DNA of 64,000 nt, taken from IMG/VR virus record IMGVR_UViG_3300027791_002264, positions 1-64,000 of that record; one strand, 5' to 3'. The first letter of the stretch is position 1, and each line of letters starts with the position of its first letter. This document shows, one piece after another, positions 43,689 to 51,754 of this stretch. This DNA comes from a virus. The translations under genes and the position numbers were made by a program. The notes under the pieces are model-generated. The model was given only the letters and a program-made list of their open reading frames with translations, was not told where the DNA came from and did not search any database.

Positions 43689-44168
43689 ATGAAACATATT
43701 AAGACAATTAATGAGAATGCTGATAGTATTAATGAAGGAAGAGCTGCAGCAAAGGTATTACTTAAATCCGTTATTAATGGTGATGCTAAAGATGTAGAAG
43801 GAATAAAGCTTTCTAAGGAAATGGCTGAGGCTTATTTAGCTTGGTTGGAACAATCAACATACGGTAAGAAGTTCGGTAAATTACCTTTTAATATGTTATT
43901 TGATGCTTCTTTTAATTGGGGTATTCAAAGATATGCTAAAGGTAAATTAGCAAAAGAATTAAAAGACATTAAGGCAAAGTATAAAACTGTTAGAGAAGAT
44001 GCTGAGGATGTTAATGAATCTGCAAGTTCAGAAGAAAAAAGAATTGCAACTAGAGCAATGAGATCAATTGCTAAATATATGAATGTTGATATGGAAAGAG
44101 CTGCACAGTATCTTCTTAACGCAGCTGAAGATGTTCAAAGAGATGTCAAAAAAGGTAAAATAAAATAA
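43689..44168 (+). CDS. Internal protein with targeting N-terminus, 159 residues
   Basis: KHIKTINENADSINEGR ends in an INE cleavage-like site. A second candidate site, VNESASSEE, lies near residue 110. Between are helical segments with no known motif. Position within the block of five consecutive similar starts supports packaging. Confidence 0.6.
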   Translation: MKHIKTINENADSINEGRAAAKVLLKSVINGDAKDVEGIKLSKEMAEAYLAWLEQSTYGKKFGKLPFNMLFDASFNWGIQRYAKGKLAKELKDIKAKYKTVREDAEDVNESASSEEKRIATRAMRSIAKYMNVDMERAAQYLLNAAEDVQRDVKKGKIK

Positions 44169-44171
44169 GAT

Positions 44172-45428
44172 ATGAAATATTTTAAAACATATGCTACTTA
44201 TATAAACGAAGAGCTTAGTGGTCATGCTAAAAAGATGAAGGAAGACGGTCTTAGTGATGATGAAATTAAGAAAATGCATCCTGAGGTAACGGATGAAGAT
44301 TTAAATGAAGCAAAGAAATTTAAAGCAGGTGATATGTGGTCAAAGACTTTTGATTACGGTGGTATGCTAGCAGCAGGCTTAAAGGTTAATGTTAATACAC
44401 CTATTGGTGAACTTAATAAATTATTTGATTCGTTTACTGATGTAAATTATCACAGAGAAGCAAAAGACTTATTAGATGCAATTGATAAGATTGAAAGTGG
44501 CGATAAAAAAGCTGCTTCAAAACATATAGATATGTTTCATAAAGCATGCAAGGAAACTTTAAAGACAAATGAAGCAAGCAACGTTATGAAGGATCTTGAA
44601 AAGATAGGTGGTCAAATTGATTATCTTTCTGATGCTGATGACAAAACTAAAAAGATATGGAAAAAGGCAGGAGTTAATCCAGAAGATGATAATCAAATTA
44701 TTATTTACTCATATGTTAATTCATGGCCTGAAACTAAAAAACTTTTAGATAAGTCAAAGGTTAAATATAAAGAATTAGAAGATCCTAATTCATCAGGTGA
44801 ATCTTTTATTGTGTTTAGTGAATCATTAGTTACTGAAGCTAAAGTTAAGGTAACTAAAAAAGATATTAAAGATATAGAGGACTCTGGTAATATTGATATT
44901 GCATATAAAAAAGCAATGGAATTATTAAAAAGTTTAAGTGAATCAGTAGTTAATGAAGCTAAATTTGTAAAAGAATTTGATAAAGAAGTTTTAGATGCAA
45001 AAACAAAGAAAGAAGTTACAGAAGTTTATCCAAAAGCAAAATTTTATGTTGGTAAGTCGAATCATTTCTTTGGAGATCTAGAAGATAACTTATTTTTTAA
45101 GGCATATTATACAAAAGGACAAAAAGAATTTGAAATAAGGTCAGTATACTCTAAAAAAGGAAGTAACTATGTTTATTTATTTAATGAATCGTTAACTGAA
45201 GCTTATTCCGATGAACAGAGAATGGAATTAGCTGATAAAGGTTTTGCATTATCTGATGGGAGTTATCCTATTAAAGATTTAAAAGACCTTAAGAATGCTA
45301 TTATGGCTTATGGCCGAGCAAAAGATCAATCAAGAACTGCTAAGTTTATCGTAAAGAGAGCAAAGGCATTAGGTGCTGAGGATTTAATTCCTGACACTGA
45401 CGATTTTCAAAAATCACTTAAAGCATAA
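44172..45428 (+). CDS. Multi-segment internal protein with five cleavage-like sites
   Basis: The N-terminus KYFKTYATYINEE is followed by DLNEAKK (about 44), ESLVTEAK (about 219), ESVVNEAK (about 259) and ESLTEAYS (about 342). Segments between are charged and of 40-170 residues. The C-terminal segment (DGSYPIKDLKDLKNAIMAYG ... RAKALGAEDLIP) resembles DUF6582-type domains of phage and bacterial proteins. This is the clearest polyprotein-like layout here. Confidence 0.68.
   Translation: MKYFKTYATYINEELSGHAKKMKEDGLSDDEIKKMHPEVTDEDLNEAKKFKAGDMWSKTFDYGGMLAAGLKVNVNTPIGELNKLFDSFTDVNYHREAKDLLDAIDKIESGDKKAASKHIDMFHKACKETLKTNEASNVMKDLEKIGGQIDYLSDADDKTKKIWKKAGVNPEDDNQIIIYSYVNSWPETKKLLDKSKVKYKELEDPNSSGESFIVFSESLVTEAKVKVTKKDIKDIEDSGNIDIAYKKAMELLKSLSESVVNEAKFVKEFDKEVLDAKTKKEVTEVYPKAKFYVGKSNHFFGDLEDNLFFKAYYTKGQKEFEIRSVYSKKGSNYVYLFNESLTEAYSDEQRMELADKGFALSDGSYPIKDLKDLKNAIMAYGRAKDQSRTAKFIVKRAKALGAEDLIPDTDDFQKSLKA
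44820..44963 (+). repeat. Two linker repeats around a 33-residue segment
   Basis: GAATCATTAGTTACTGAAGC (44820) and GAATCAGTAGTTAATGAAGC (44940) encode ESLVTEAK and ESVVNEAK and flank a segment of about 33 residues (KVKVTKKDI ...), as if a small module had been inserted between linkers. Confidence 0.65.
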
Positions 45429-45709
45429 TGAAAAATTTAAAAACATTAAAAGAATCTTTAGAATTAGCTACACAAGTGCCTGCTAAAACTATTGCTATAA
45501 CAGAAGGAACTGATATAGGTTCATGGAACCAAGGTGGGCTTAAAGGTAATGAAAATGTTCAGGTAACTACTTTCGTTGGTCCTAAGGACATTGAGGATTT
45601 TGGTCTAGGTAGAAAATGTATGCAAATAACTGTAGGCAGAAGTTATGTATCATTAAATCCTGCTGACATCACAGAATTAAAAGATCTTCTTAAATCTTAT
45701 AAAGTTTAA
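45428..45709 (+). CDS. Small internal protein, 93 residues
   Basis: The N-terminus KNLKTLKESLELA is a weak version of the targeting sequence, with ITEG further on. It starts on the last base of the previous gene's stop and its own stop runs into the next start. Otherwise unrecognised. Confidence 0.5.
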   Translation: MKNLKTLKESLELATQVPAKTIAITEGTDIGSWNQGGLKGNENVQVTTFVGPKDIEDFGLGRKCMQITVGRSYVSLNPADITELKDLLKSYKV

Positions 45710-46047
45710 TGGGTTGCGGTTGTAGTAACTGTAAATGTGGAAAAGAAAGCCACGAGGAACTCATTAAAGAAATAGAGGATCAAACAAAACCTTTTACTGA
45801 AGAAGTTTATTCTAGTAATACTGTGCTTAGGCATTTTGATCCTACTGCATCTACTCATTTATTTAAATGGCATGCCGATGATGAAGATCGTTGGATAGAA
45901 TCATTAAATGAAAACGATTGGGAATTTCAATTTGATAATGAATTGCCTATATCTATAGAGCCAGGAAAGATTATTCAAATTCCTACAGGCATAATACATC
46001 GCTTAATTAAAGGTACTTCAGAATTAAGCATGTCAATTAAATCTTAA
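45709..46047 (+). CDS. Cys-rich cupin-like protein
   Basis: The N-terminus is Cys-rich (GCGCSNCKCGK). The rest (FKWHADDEDRWIESLNEND, FQFDNELPISIEPGKII, IPTGIIHRLIKG) is a cupin-type strand pattern with two His. The pair of metal-binding parts suggests a metal-dependent scaffold. Ends the internal-protein block; a long AT-rich gap with two promoter-like elements follows. Confidence 0.7.
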   Translation: MGCGCSNCKCGKESHEELIKEIEDQTKPFTEEVYSSNTVLRHFDPTASTHLFKWHADDEDRWIESLNENDWEFQFDNELPISIEPGKIIQIPTGIIHRLIKGTSELSMSIKS

Positions 46048-46096
46048 CTTAAACCATTTTTTATTTTTCAGTATAATTAATATACATTAATAACCT

Positions 46097-46140
46097 CTTT
46101 CAGAAAAGGGTATTCTTTGTTATATTTAAATTATACTAAA
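46097..46140 (+). promoter_or_regulatory. Promoter with CTTTCAGAA box upstream of clpA
   Basis: CTTTCAGAA (46097-46105), 10-base spacer, TTTGTTAT (46116-46123), 14 bases after TTTG, then TACTAAA (46134-46140), 7 bases before the ATG. Identical spacing to 10534-10577. Confidence 0.6.
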
Positions 46141-46147
46141 TAAAATT

Positions 46148-48172
46148 ATGGGAGAAATTTATCCAGAAGAAGAAGCACAACAAAGAAAACCAAGATATAA
46201 AAAGACAACTTTAATATTAGATACTTATGGTACTAATCTAAGTAAGTCGGCTATAGAGGGTAAGCTTGATCCAGTTATTGGACGAACTGATGAAATCCTA
46301 AGAGTGATTCAAATTCTAGGAAGGCGAAGAAAAAATAATCCTGTTTTAGTAGGCGAACCTGGTGTAGGTAAAACTGCAATAGTCGAAGGTTTAGCACTAA
46401 AAATGGTAGAGGGTAATGTTCCCATATCATTACAAGGAAAAGTCATATATACTTTAGAGTTATCAACTATCGTTGCAGGTACAAAATACCGAGGTCAATT
46501 TGAGGAAAGAATGAAAAGTATAGTTGATGAATTAATACTCAATCCACATATTATTATTTTTATTGATGAATTACATACCTTAGTAGGGGCAGGTGGTTCA
46601 ACAGGATCATTAGATGCTTCTAATATTATTAAGCCTGCTTTAGCAAGAGGAGAAATTAGATGTATAGGTGCAACAACGTTTGATGAATTTAGAGAAAACA
46701 TTGAAGAAGATGGTGCTTTAGATAGAAGATTTCAAAAAGTAGTAGTAGATCCACCATCGTTAGAAGAAACCATTGAAATACTTTCTAATATTAGACATAA
46801 GTATGAAGAGCATCATGGAGTATCATATTCAGATGATGTAATTAATCTTATTGTTAAATTAGCAGACCGTTATGTTATGGATCGTTTCTTTCCAGATAAA
46901 GCAGTTGATATTTTAGACGAGGTAGGATCTTACAAACATTTAACTAATATGAAGATTCCTCAAAAGATTAAAGCTTTAGAAGAAAAGTTAGTTGAAAAAG
47001 AAAATGCTAAAAGAAAGGCAGTATCAAGGCAATTATATGAAGTAGCTGCGAGAGAAAGAGATATGTGTTTAAATCTTAAAGAAAAAATTAAAACTGATCT
47101 TGCTGTATGGAAAACTGAAATGGCAGTTAATCAACTAGAAATATCTGAAGATGATGTATTAAAGGTTGTATCAAAAGCAACAGGTGTTCCAATAGAAAAA
47201 ATATCTGATAAAGAAAATAAAAATTTACTAGGTCTTAATAAACATTTATCATCTAAGGTTATAGGGCAAGAAGAAGCTGTTAATAAAATAGCAGTAACAG
47301 TACAAAGAAACCGAGTAGGTATTAGAAAAAGAAACCGAACAATGGGTAACTTTATATTCTTAGGACCAACTGGTGTAGGTAAAACTCAATTAGCTAAAGA
47401 ATTAACAGAATATTTATTTAATAGTGAAGATAATCTAATAAGAGTTGATATGTCTGAATACATGGAATCTCATTCTACTTCAAAATTAATTGGAGCCCCT
47501 CCAGGATATGTAGGTTTTGAAGGTGGGGGTTTTTTAACAGAGCAGGTGAAAAGAAAACCACACTCTGTTATATTATTTGATGAAGTAGAGAAAGCTCATC
47601 CAGATGTATTTAATGTACTTCTACAGATGTTAGATGATGGGCAGTTAACTGATTCATTAGGCAGGACTGTTGATTTTAGAAATTGTTTAGTAATACTTAC
47701 ATCAAACACAGGGTCTAGAAAATTAGAAGATTTTGGACAAGGCATTGGTTTTGAAAGCTCTACTAAAATGGTTAATCAAGTTGAAGAAGAAAAATCTATG
47801 TTAAGAAAGGCTCTTAAAAATAAATTCTCACCAGAGTTTTTAAATAGAATTGATGAAATAGTAGTATTTAACAGATTAACAGAAGATAATGTAATGGAAA
47901 TTTTAACTAAGGAATGTAAAGAACTTGCATTAAACTTAACAGAGGTTGGTAATTATATTTTTAAAATATCTAAAGGTGCTAAAACAATAATTTTAAATCA
48001 AGGTTATGATCCTAAGTTTGGGGCAAGACCATTACGTAGAACTGTTGAGAGATTAATTGAAAACAAAGTATCTGAATTAATTCTTAAAGGTGAATTAAAA
48101 GAAGGCGGTACTATTAATGTTAAAAGTACAAAAGGTGAATTAATAATTGATATAACAAATATAAAAGAATAA
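46148..48172 (+). CDS. clpA: ClpA/ClpC-type AAA+ unfoldase with IGF loop
   Basis: The 674-residue product has two AAA+ modules. D1 starts about residue 38 with GEPGVGKT (Walker A, 69-76) and IIFIDELHTLVGAGG; D2 has GPTGVGKTQ near 406 and DEVEKAHPDVFN. An IGF loop lies near 532 (GQGIGFESS); such loops dock ClpP, which ClpB lacks. There is no N-terminal ClpS-binding domain and only a short coiled coil between modules. It feeds substrates into ClpP, whose gene overlaps the stop. Its own promoter lies upstream. Confidence 0.95.
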   Translation: MGEIYPEEEAQQRKPRYKKTTLILDTYGTNLSKSAIEGKLDPVIGRTDEILRVIQILGRRRKNNPVLVGEPGVGKTAIVEGLALKMVEGNVPISLQGKVIYTLELSTIVAGTKYRGQFEERMKSIVDELILNPHIIIFIDELHTLVGAGGSTGSLDASNIIKPALARGEIRCIGATTFDEFRENIEEDGALDRRFQKVVVDPPSLEETIEILSNIRHKYEEHHGVSYSDDVINLIVKLADRYVMDRFFPDKAVDILDEVGSYKHLTNMKIPQKIKALEEKLVEKENAKRKAVSRQLYEVAARERDMCLNLKEKIKTDLAVWKTEMAVNQLEISEDDVLKVVSKATGVPIEKISDKENKNLLGLNKHLSSKVIGQEEAVNKIAVTVQRNRVGIRKRNRTMGNFIFLGPTGVGKTQLAKELTEYLFNSEDNLIRVDMSEYMESHSTSKLIGAPPGYVGFEGGGFLTEQVKRKPHSVILFDEVEKAHPDVFNVLLQMLDDGQLTDSLGRTVDFRNCLVILTSNTGSRKLEDFGQGIGFESSTKMVNQVEEEKSMLRKALKNKFSPEFLNRIDEIVVFNRLTEDNVMEILTKECKELALNLTEVGNYIFKISKGAKTIILNQGYDPKFGARPLRRTVERLIENKVSELILKGELKEGGTINVKSTKGELIIDITNIKE

Positions 48173-48840
48173 TGAATTACGGAAAAGAATTTGAAAAATA
48201 TGCAATGAGTGATCATGGTCTTAGCTCATCAAACATGCATTATGCTAAACAACAATTAGAAAACTCAATGACTCCTTATATTTTAGAGGAAAGACCAATG
48301 AGAGCAACACAAATGGATATATTTTCAAGATTAATGATGGATAGGTTACTTTGGGTAGCTGGGCCAGTTAATGATAATATGTCAACAATTGTGCAAGCTC
48401 AATTAATGTTTTTAGATAATGTAGAAAAGAAAGATATTACAATGCATATTGATTCCCCAGGAGGTTCAGTAAAATCAGGACTTTCTATGGTAGATGTAAT
48501 GGATTATATTAAATCTGATATCAGAACTGTTAATACAGGAATGGCTGCATCTATGGGATCTGTGTTATTAGGAGCAGGAACTAAAGGTAAAAGAAGTTCA
48601 TTAAAACATTCAACTACAATGTTACATCAATCATCAGGTGGTTTTAGTGGAAATATACAAGATGCTGAAATTGATTGGCAACAATGGCAAAATGTAAATA
48701 AAGAATTATTTGTATTGTTAGGTAAGTATTGTGGTAAAAAACCAGAAAAAGTAGCAAAAGATGCAACTAGAGATTTTTGGTTAAATGCAGAAGAAGCCTT
48801 AAAGTACGGAATTATTGATGAGATTATTGGGGCTAAATAA
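48172..48840 (+). CDS. clpP: ClpP-type serine protease
   Basis: The 222-residue product has the ClpP catalytic triad: GMAASMGS with Ser127, MLHQSSGG with His152, and ATRDFWL with Asp201. HIDSPGGSVKSGLSM is the oxyanion loop. An extra N-terminal tail of about 30 residues may be a propeptide. It starts in the clpA stop (coupled). Forms a 14-mer chamber that degrades unfolded polypeptides fed by ClpA. A prohead-protease role is conceivable, but the pairing with ClpA argues for ATP-driven proteolysis. Confidence 0.95.
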   Translation: MNYGKEFEKYAMSDHGLSSSNMHYAKQQLENSMTPYILEERPMRATQMDIFSRLMMDRLLWVAGPVNDNMSTIVQAQLMFLDNVEKKDITMHIDSPGGSVKSGLSMVDVMDYIKSDIRTVNTGMAASMGSVLLGAGTKGKRSSLKHSTTMLHQSSGGFSGNIQDAEIDWQQWQNVNKELFVLLGKYCGKKPEKVAKDATRDFWLNAEEALKYGIIDEIIGAK

Positions 48841-48855
48841 ATAATAAAATTGATT

Positions 48856-49737
48856 ATGAAAATTTGCAAATTCATTACATCTGTAAACAGACCTGAATAT
48901 TTAATACCAACATTAACTTCAGCTACTAAATTTATTGATTGGGGAGATCATGAAGTTGATGGTATTTTTATTGACGATATGCCTACTGATAGAAATGATA
49001 ACGAAATAACTAAACTCGCAAGAGAAAATGGTTATAATCATATAGTTTTACATAAAGAAAATAAAGGTCTTTCATATACATGGGAAGAGGTTCATAAGAT
49101 TATTCAATCAATGGGTAAAGATTATGATTTTATATGGCAACAAGAAGATGATATTATAATAGACAAGCATGTTAAAATAGATGATATGATTGAATATTTA
49201 AATACTAATGATACATGCTATCAAGTACAATTAGGAAGGCAAGCTGATTGGTATTATCCTGATCAAAAAGACAGGCAAAAGAAAGAAGATGTCTTAATGA
49301 AAAATTGGAAAAATTTTACAGTAAGTACATATTTATCACATGCATTTTCTGGATCTTATTCATTAACCAAAGCAAAAGAATTGTTTGAAGCAATGCACAT
49401 GTGGAAGAATGGCGAACTAAGACCATTAAATGATAATGGACCTTATACATTCTGTGAAGGTTATTTATACCAAACTATGACATCTTATGCATTACATAAA
49501 AATAATCATGATCATTGGGGTTTTAGTTTTTATGATAATAATAAAGATATAATTACAAAACATATTGGTGAATGGACTTGGGGTGCAAGGGTTTCGAAAG
49601 AATATGTTGAAAATTCATTAAGTCAATTAGATGGTGAAACTGATGGTATGAAATGGAGAATAGAAAGAATTAAAGAAATGATTGAAAACCCAACAGTTAA
49701 GATAGATTCTCGCGGTTGGGGTAAACTTAATAACTAA
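48856..49737 (+). CDS. GT-A glycosyltransferase-like protein
   Basis: ATG 48856 gives MKICKFITSVNRPEYLIPTL, a GT2-type opening, with a following IDDMPTD and WQQEDDIIID (acidic motifs that may bind metal-nucleotide). There is no membrane segment. An in-frame TTG at 48850 is not preferred. Donor and acceptor unknown. Confidence 0.7.
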   Translation: MKICKFITSVNRPEYLIPTLTSATKFIDWGDHEVDGIFIDDMPTDRNDNEITKLARENGYNHIVLHKENKGLSYTWEEVHKIIQSMGKDYDFIWQQEDDIIIDKHVKIDDMIEYLNTNDTCYQVQLGRQADWYYPDQKDRQKKEDVLMKNWKNFTVSTYLSHAFSGSYSLTKAKELFEAMHMWKNGELRPLNDNGPYTFCEGYLYQTMTSYALHKNNHDHWGFSFYDNNKDIITKHIGEWTWGARVSKEYVENSLSQLDGETDGMKWRIERIKEMIENPTVKIDSRGWGKLNN

Positions 49738-49748
49738 TAAAATACTAT

Positions 49749-49931
49749 ATGAAAATATTAATTTGGATTAAAAGAGAAGAAGCCGTTACTGGATCTATAA
49801 CTAAATATTATACATACTTACCGTTTAATGAAAGTTATCAAGAATGGGTACAAGTAGAAATAACACAAGATGAATTTACACAATTGGAGGATGATGCTGC
49901 TATGAAAGAAAGATTAATGCAAGAAAGATAA
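49749..49931 (+). CDS. Hypothetical protein, 60 residues
   Basis: A small acidic protein that starts with beta-type residues (ILIWIKREEAVTGSI) and ends in an acidic helix. It ends in the next gene's start. Not recognised. Confidence 0.55.
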   Translation: MKILIWIKREEAVTGSITKYYTYLPFNESYQEWVQVEITQDEFTQLEDDAAMKERLMQER

Positions 49932-50335
49932 TGGAATCTATAGGAATCATAGCAGGAAATTTTGATATACTTCATCCAGGTTATATTAAAATGTTTAATG
50001 AAATGAATACTTTTGTAGAAAAGATACATGTATTATTACACATTGATCCTAGTTTGGATAGACCAGAAAAAATAAAGCCAATATTAAGTGTTTTAGATAG
50101 AACAGAAATGCTATTAGCATTAAAAGGTGTTTATAAGGTTTCTACTTATAATAATGAAAATGATTTAAATAAATTAATACTAAAAGTAAATCCTAATATT
50201 AGATTTTTAGGTGATGATTATATTAATAGAACCGATTACACTGGTTATTCATTACCTCCAAAAATTATATTCTTAAATAGAGATCATGGCTGGAGTACTA
50301 CTAAATTTAAACAAATGATTAAAGCAACCATATAA
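49931..50335 (+). CDS. Cytidylyltransferase-like nucleotidyltransferase
   Basis: The 134-residue product has GIIAGNFDILHPGYIKMF, an HxGH-type motif (HPGY), and DHGWSTTKFKQ matching the ISTTxI region of TagD/RfaE-like transferases. The second His of the HxGH motif is Tyr here. It could activate a sugar phosphate for the glycan genes around it. Confidence 0.75.
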   Translation: MESIGIIAGNFDILHPGYIKMFNEMNTFVEKIHVLLHIDPSLDRPEKIKPILSVLDRTEMLLALKGVYKVSTYNNENDLNKLILKVNPNIRFLGDDYINRTDYTGYSLPPKIIFLNRDHGWSTTKFKQMIKATI

Positions 50336-50344
50336 ATATTATAT

Positions 50345-50668
50345 ATGAATAAAGAAAATAGAATAAAATTAGCAGATAAAATATCATTTAGATTATTAGC
50401 TACCCGTGAGCACGAAGATCATTCTTGGTTAGTTAATATTTTAAAAGTAAAAAAGGAAAAGACTACAGGATCTATAAAAAGATTTTTTAAGTTTTTCTTA
50501 ATTTGGTATAGTCAACAAATGGCAATACCTTTTTGGATTATCGGTCATGTACATTTACATTTTAATACTTGGCATGATCTTTATGAATACGGATTATCAA
50601 TATTTTTACATTTAATGGTAGGTGTTGGTTTTTGGATAGATTGGAAGCAAAGTAATAAAAAGCAATAA
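50345..50668 (+). CDS. Membrane protein, 107 residues
   Basis: Two hydrophobic stretches near residues 40-66 and 80-98 separated by HLHFNTWHDLYEYG, with several His. Not recognised; it is between two glycan-related genes. Confidence 0.6.
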   Translation: MNKENRIKLADKISFRLLATREHEDHSWLVNILKVKKEKTTGSIKRFFKFFLIWYSQQMAIPFWIIGHVHLHFNTWHDLYEYGLSIFLHLMVGVGFWIDWKQSNKKQ

Positions 50669-50669
50669 T

Positions 50670-51749
50670 ATGAGAATACATATACTAGGAGTACCAAGAA
50701 ATGCATCAACCCCAGAAATAGCAATGGATCCTTATGCAATGGTAAGTTATTATTTAACTACATTTTTACATAGGAATAAACATGAGGTTCATTATTATGG
50801 ATTTAAAGAGTCAACAGTAGAATGCACCAAAAAATGGGTATGTGGTGATATTAATCATCATAAGAAATATAATGTAACAGAATTTGAAAAGACTCATTGG
50901 TTTGAAAGCCATGTAGGTAATGAAATAATGTTTCAAAAAGCAACAGATTATATTTTAAAAAATTATAAAAGTGGTGATGTTATTATATCATTATGGTCTC
51001 CTCAGATTGATTTTCTTGTTTTAGGTTTTAAAGGTACAGGAATAAATCCTTTAATAGTAGATGGTCATATTGGCCATCAGCATCCAAATAAAAATACAGC
51101 TTATCATGTTTTTGCATCTCATGCTAATAGGCATTACTGTTACGGTAAACATGAGGGTGGTAGTATAAATAGAGATAATTATTGGCATGATGCTGCAATT
51201 GCACCAATAGCTAATACTGTAGATAATTTTAAGTATACAGAAAAGAAAAAAGATTATTTCTTATTTATGGCCAGATTATCAGAAGGTAAAGGTTTAGGTA
51301 TATTTTTACAATTGGCTGCTCATTTTCCTAAAAAGAAATTTATATTAGCTGGTCAAGGTGAATATAATTATGAATTACCACCTAATGTTGAATTTGTTGG
51401 TTTATTAAATCCAAAGGAACGAAAGAAATATTTAGCAAATGCTAAAGCTGTAATTTCTCCATCACATTATCCTGAGCCATTTGGTTTAACAGCAGTTGAG
51501 GCAGGTTTATCAGGAACTCCTATAATTTCAACAGATCATGGAGGTTATACTGAAACGGTAGTAACTGATTATAATGGATTTAGGTGTTCTTATTTTAATG
51601 ATTTTGTAATGGCTATTAATAATATTGATACTATAAAACCTGAAGATTGTAGAAAACACGCAGAAAAGTTTTCAGCTGAGTCTTTAATAAAAGAATGGGA
51701 AACGTATTTACATAGAATTAACAGAAGTGGATTTTATACATTAGATTAA
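50670..51749 (+). CDS. GT4-family glycosyltransferase
   Basis: The 359-residue product has a GT-B fold: the C-terminal half shows FMARLSEGKGLGIFLQLA, KKFILAGQGEY, and the donor motif SHYPEPFGLTAVEAGLSGTPI with E-x7-E. The N-terminal acceptor domain has many His/Asp. It transfers a hexose-type unit from a nucleotide sugar. Confidence 0.92.
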   Translation: MRIHILGVPRNASTPEIAMDPYAMVSYYLTTFLHRNKHEVHYYGFKESTVECTKKWVCGDINHHKKYNVTEFEKTHWFESHVGNEIMFQKATDYILKNYKSGDVIISLWSPQIDFLVLGFKGTGINPLIVDGHIGHQHPNKNTAYHVFASHANRHYCYGKHEGGSINRDNYWHDAAIAPIANTVDNFKYTEKKKDYFLFMARLSEGKGLGIFLQLAAHFPKKKFILAGQGEYNYELPPNVEFVGLLNPKERKKYLANAKAVISPSHYPEPFGLTAVEAGLSGTPIISTDHGGYTETVVTDYNGFRCSYFNDFVMAINNIDTIKPEDCRKHAEKFSAESLIKEWETYLHRINRSGFYTLD

Positions 51750-51754
51750 AAGAT

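Noticed and set aside
48172-48840. ClpP gene as the phage prohead protease
   Set aside because: Its overlap with a ClpA gene carrying an IGF loop points to ATP-driven proteolysis. The T4 gp21 type is expected elsewhere in the genome. Not fully excluded.
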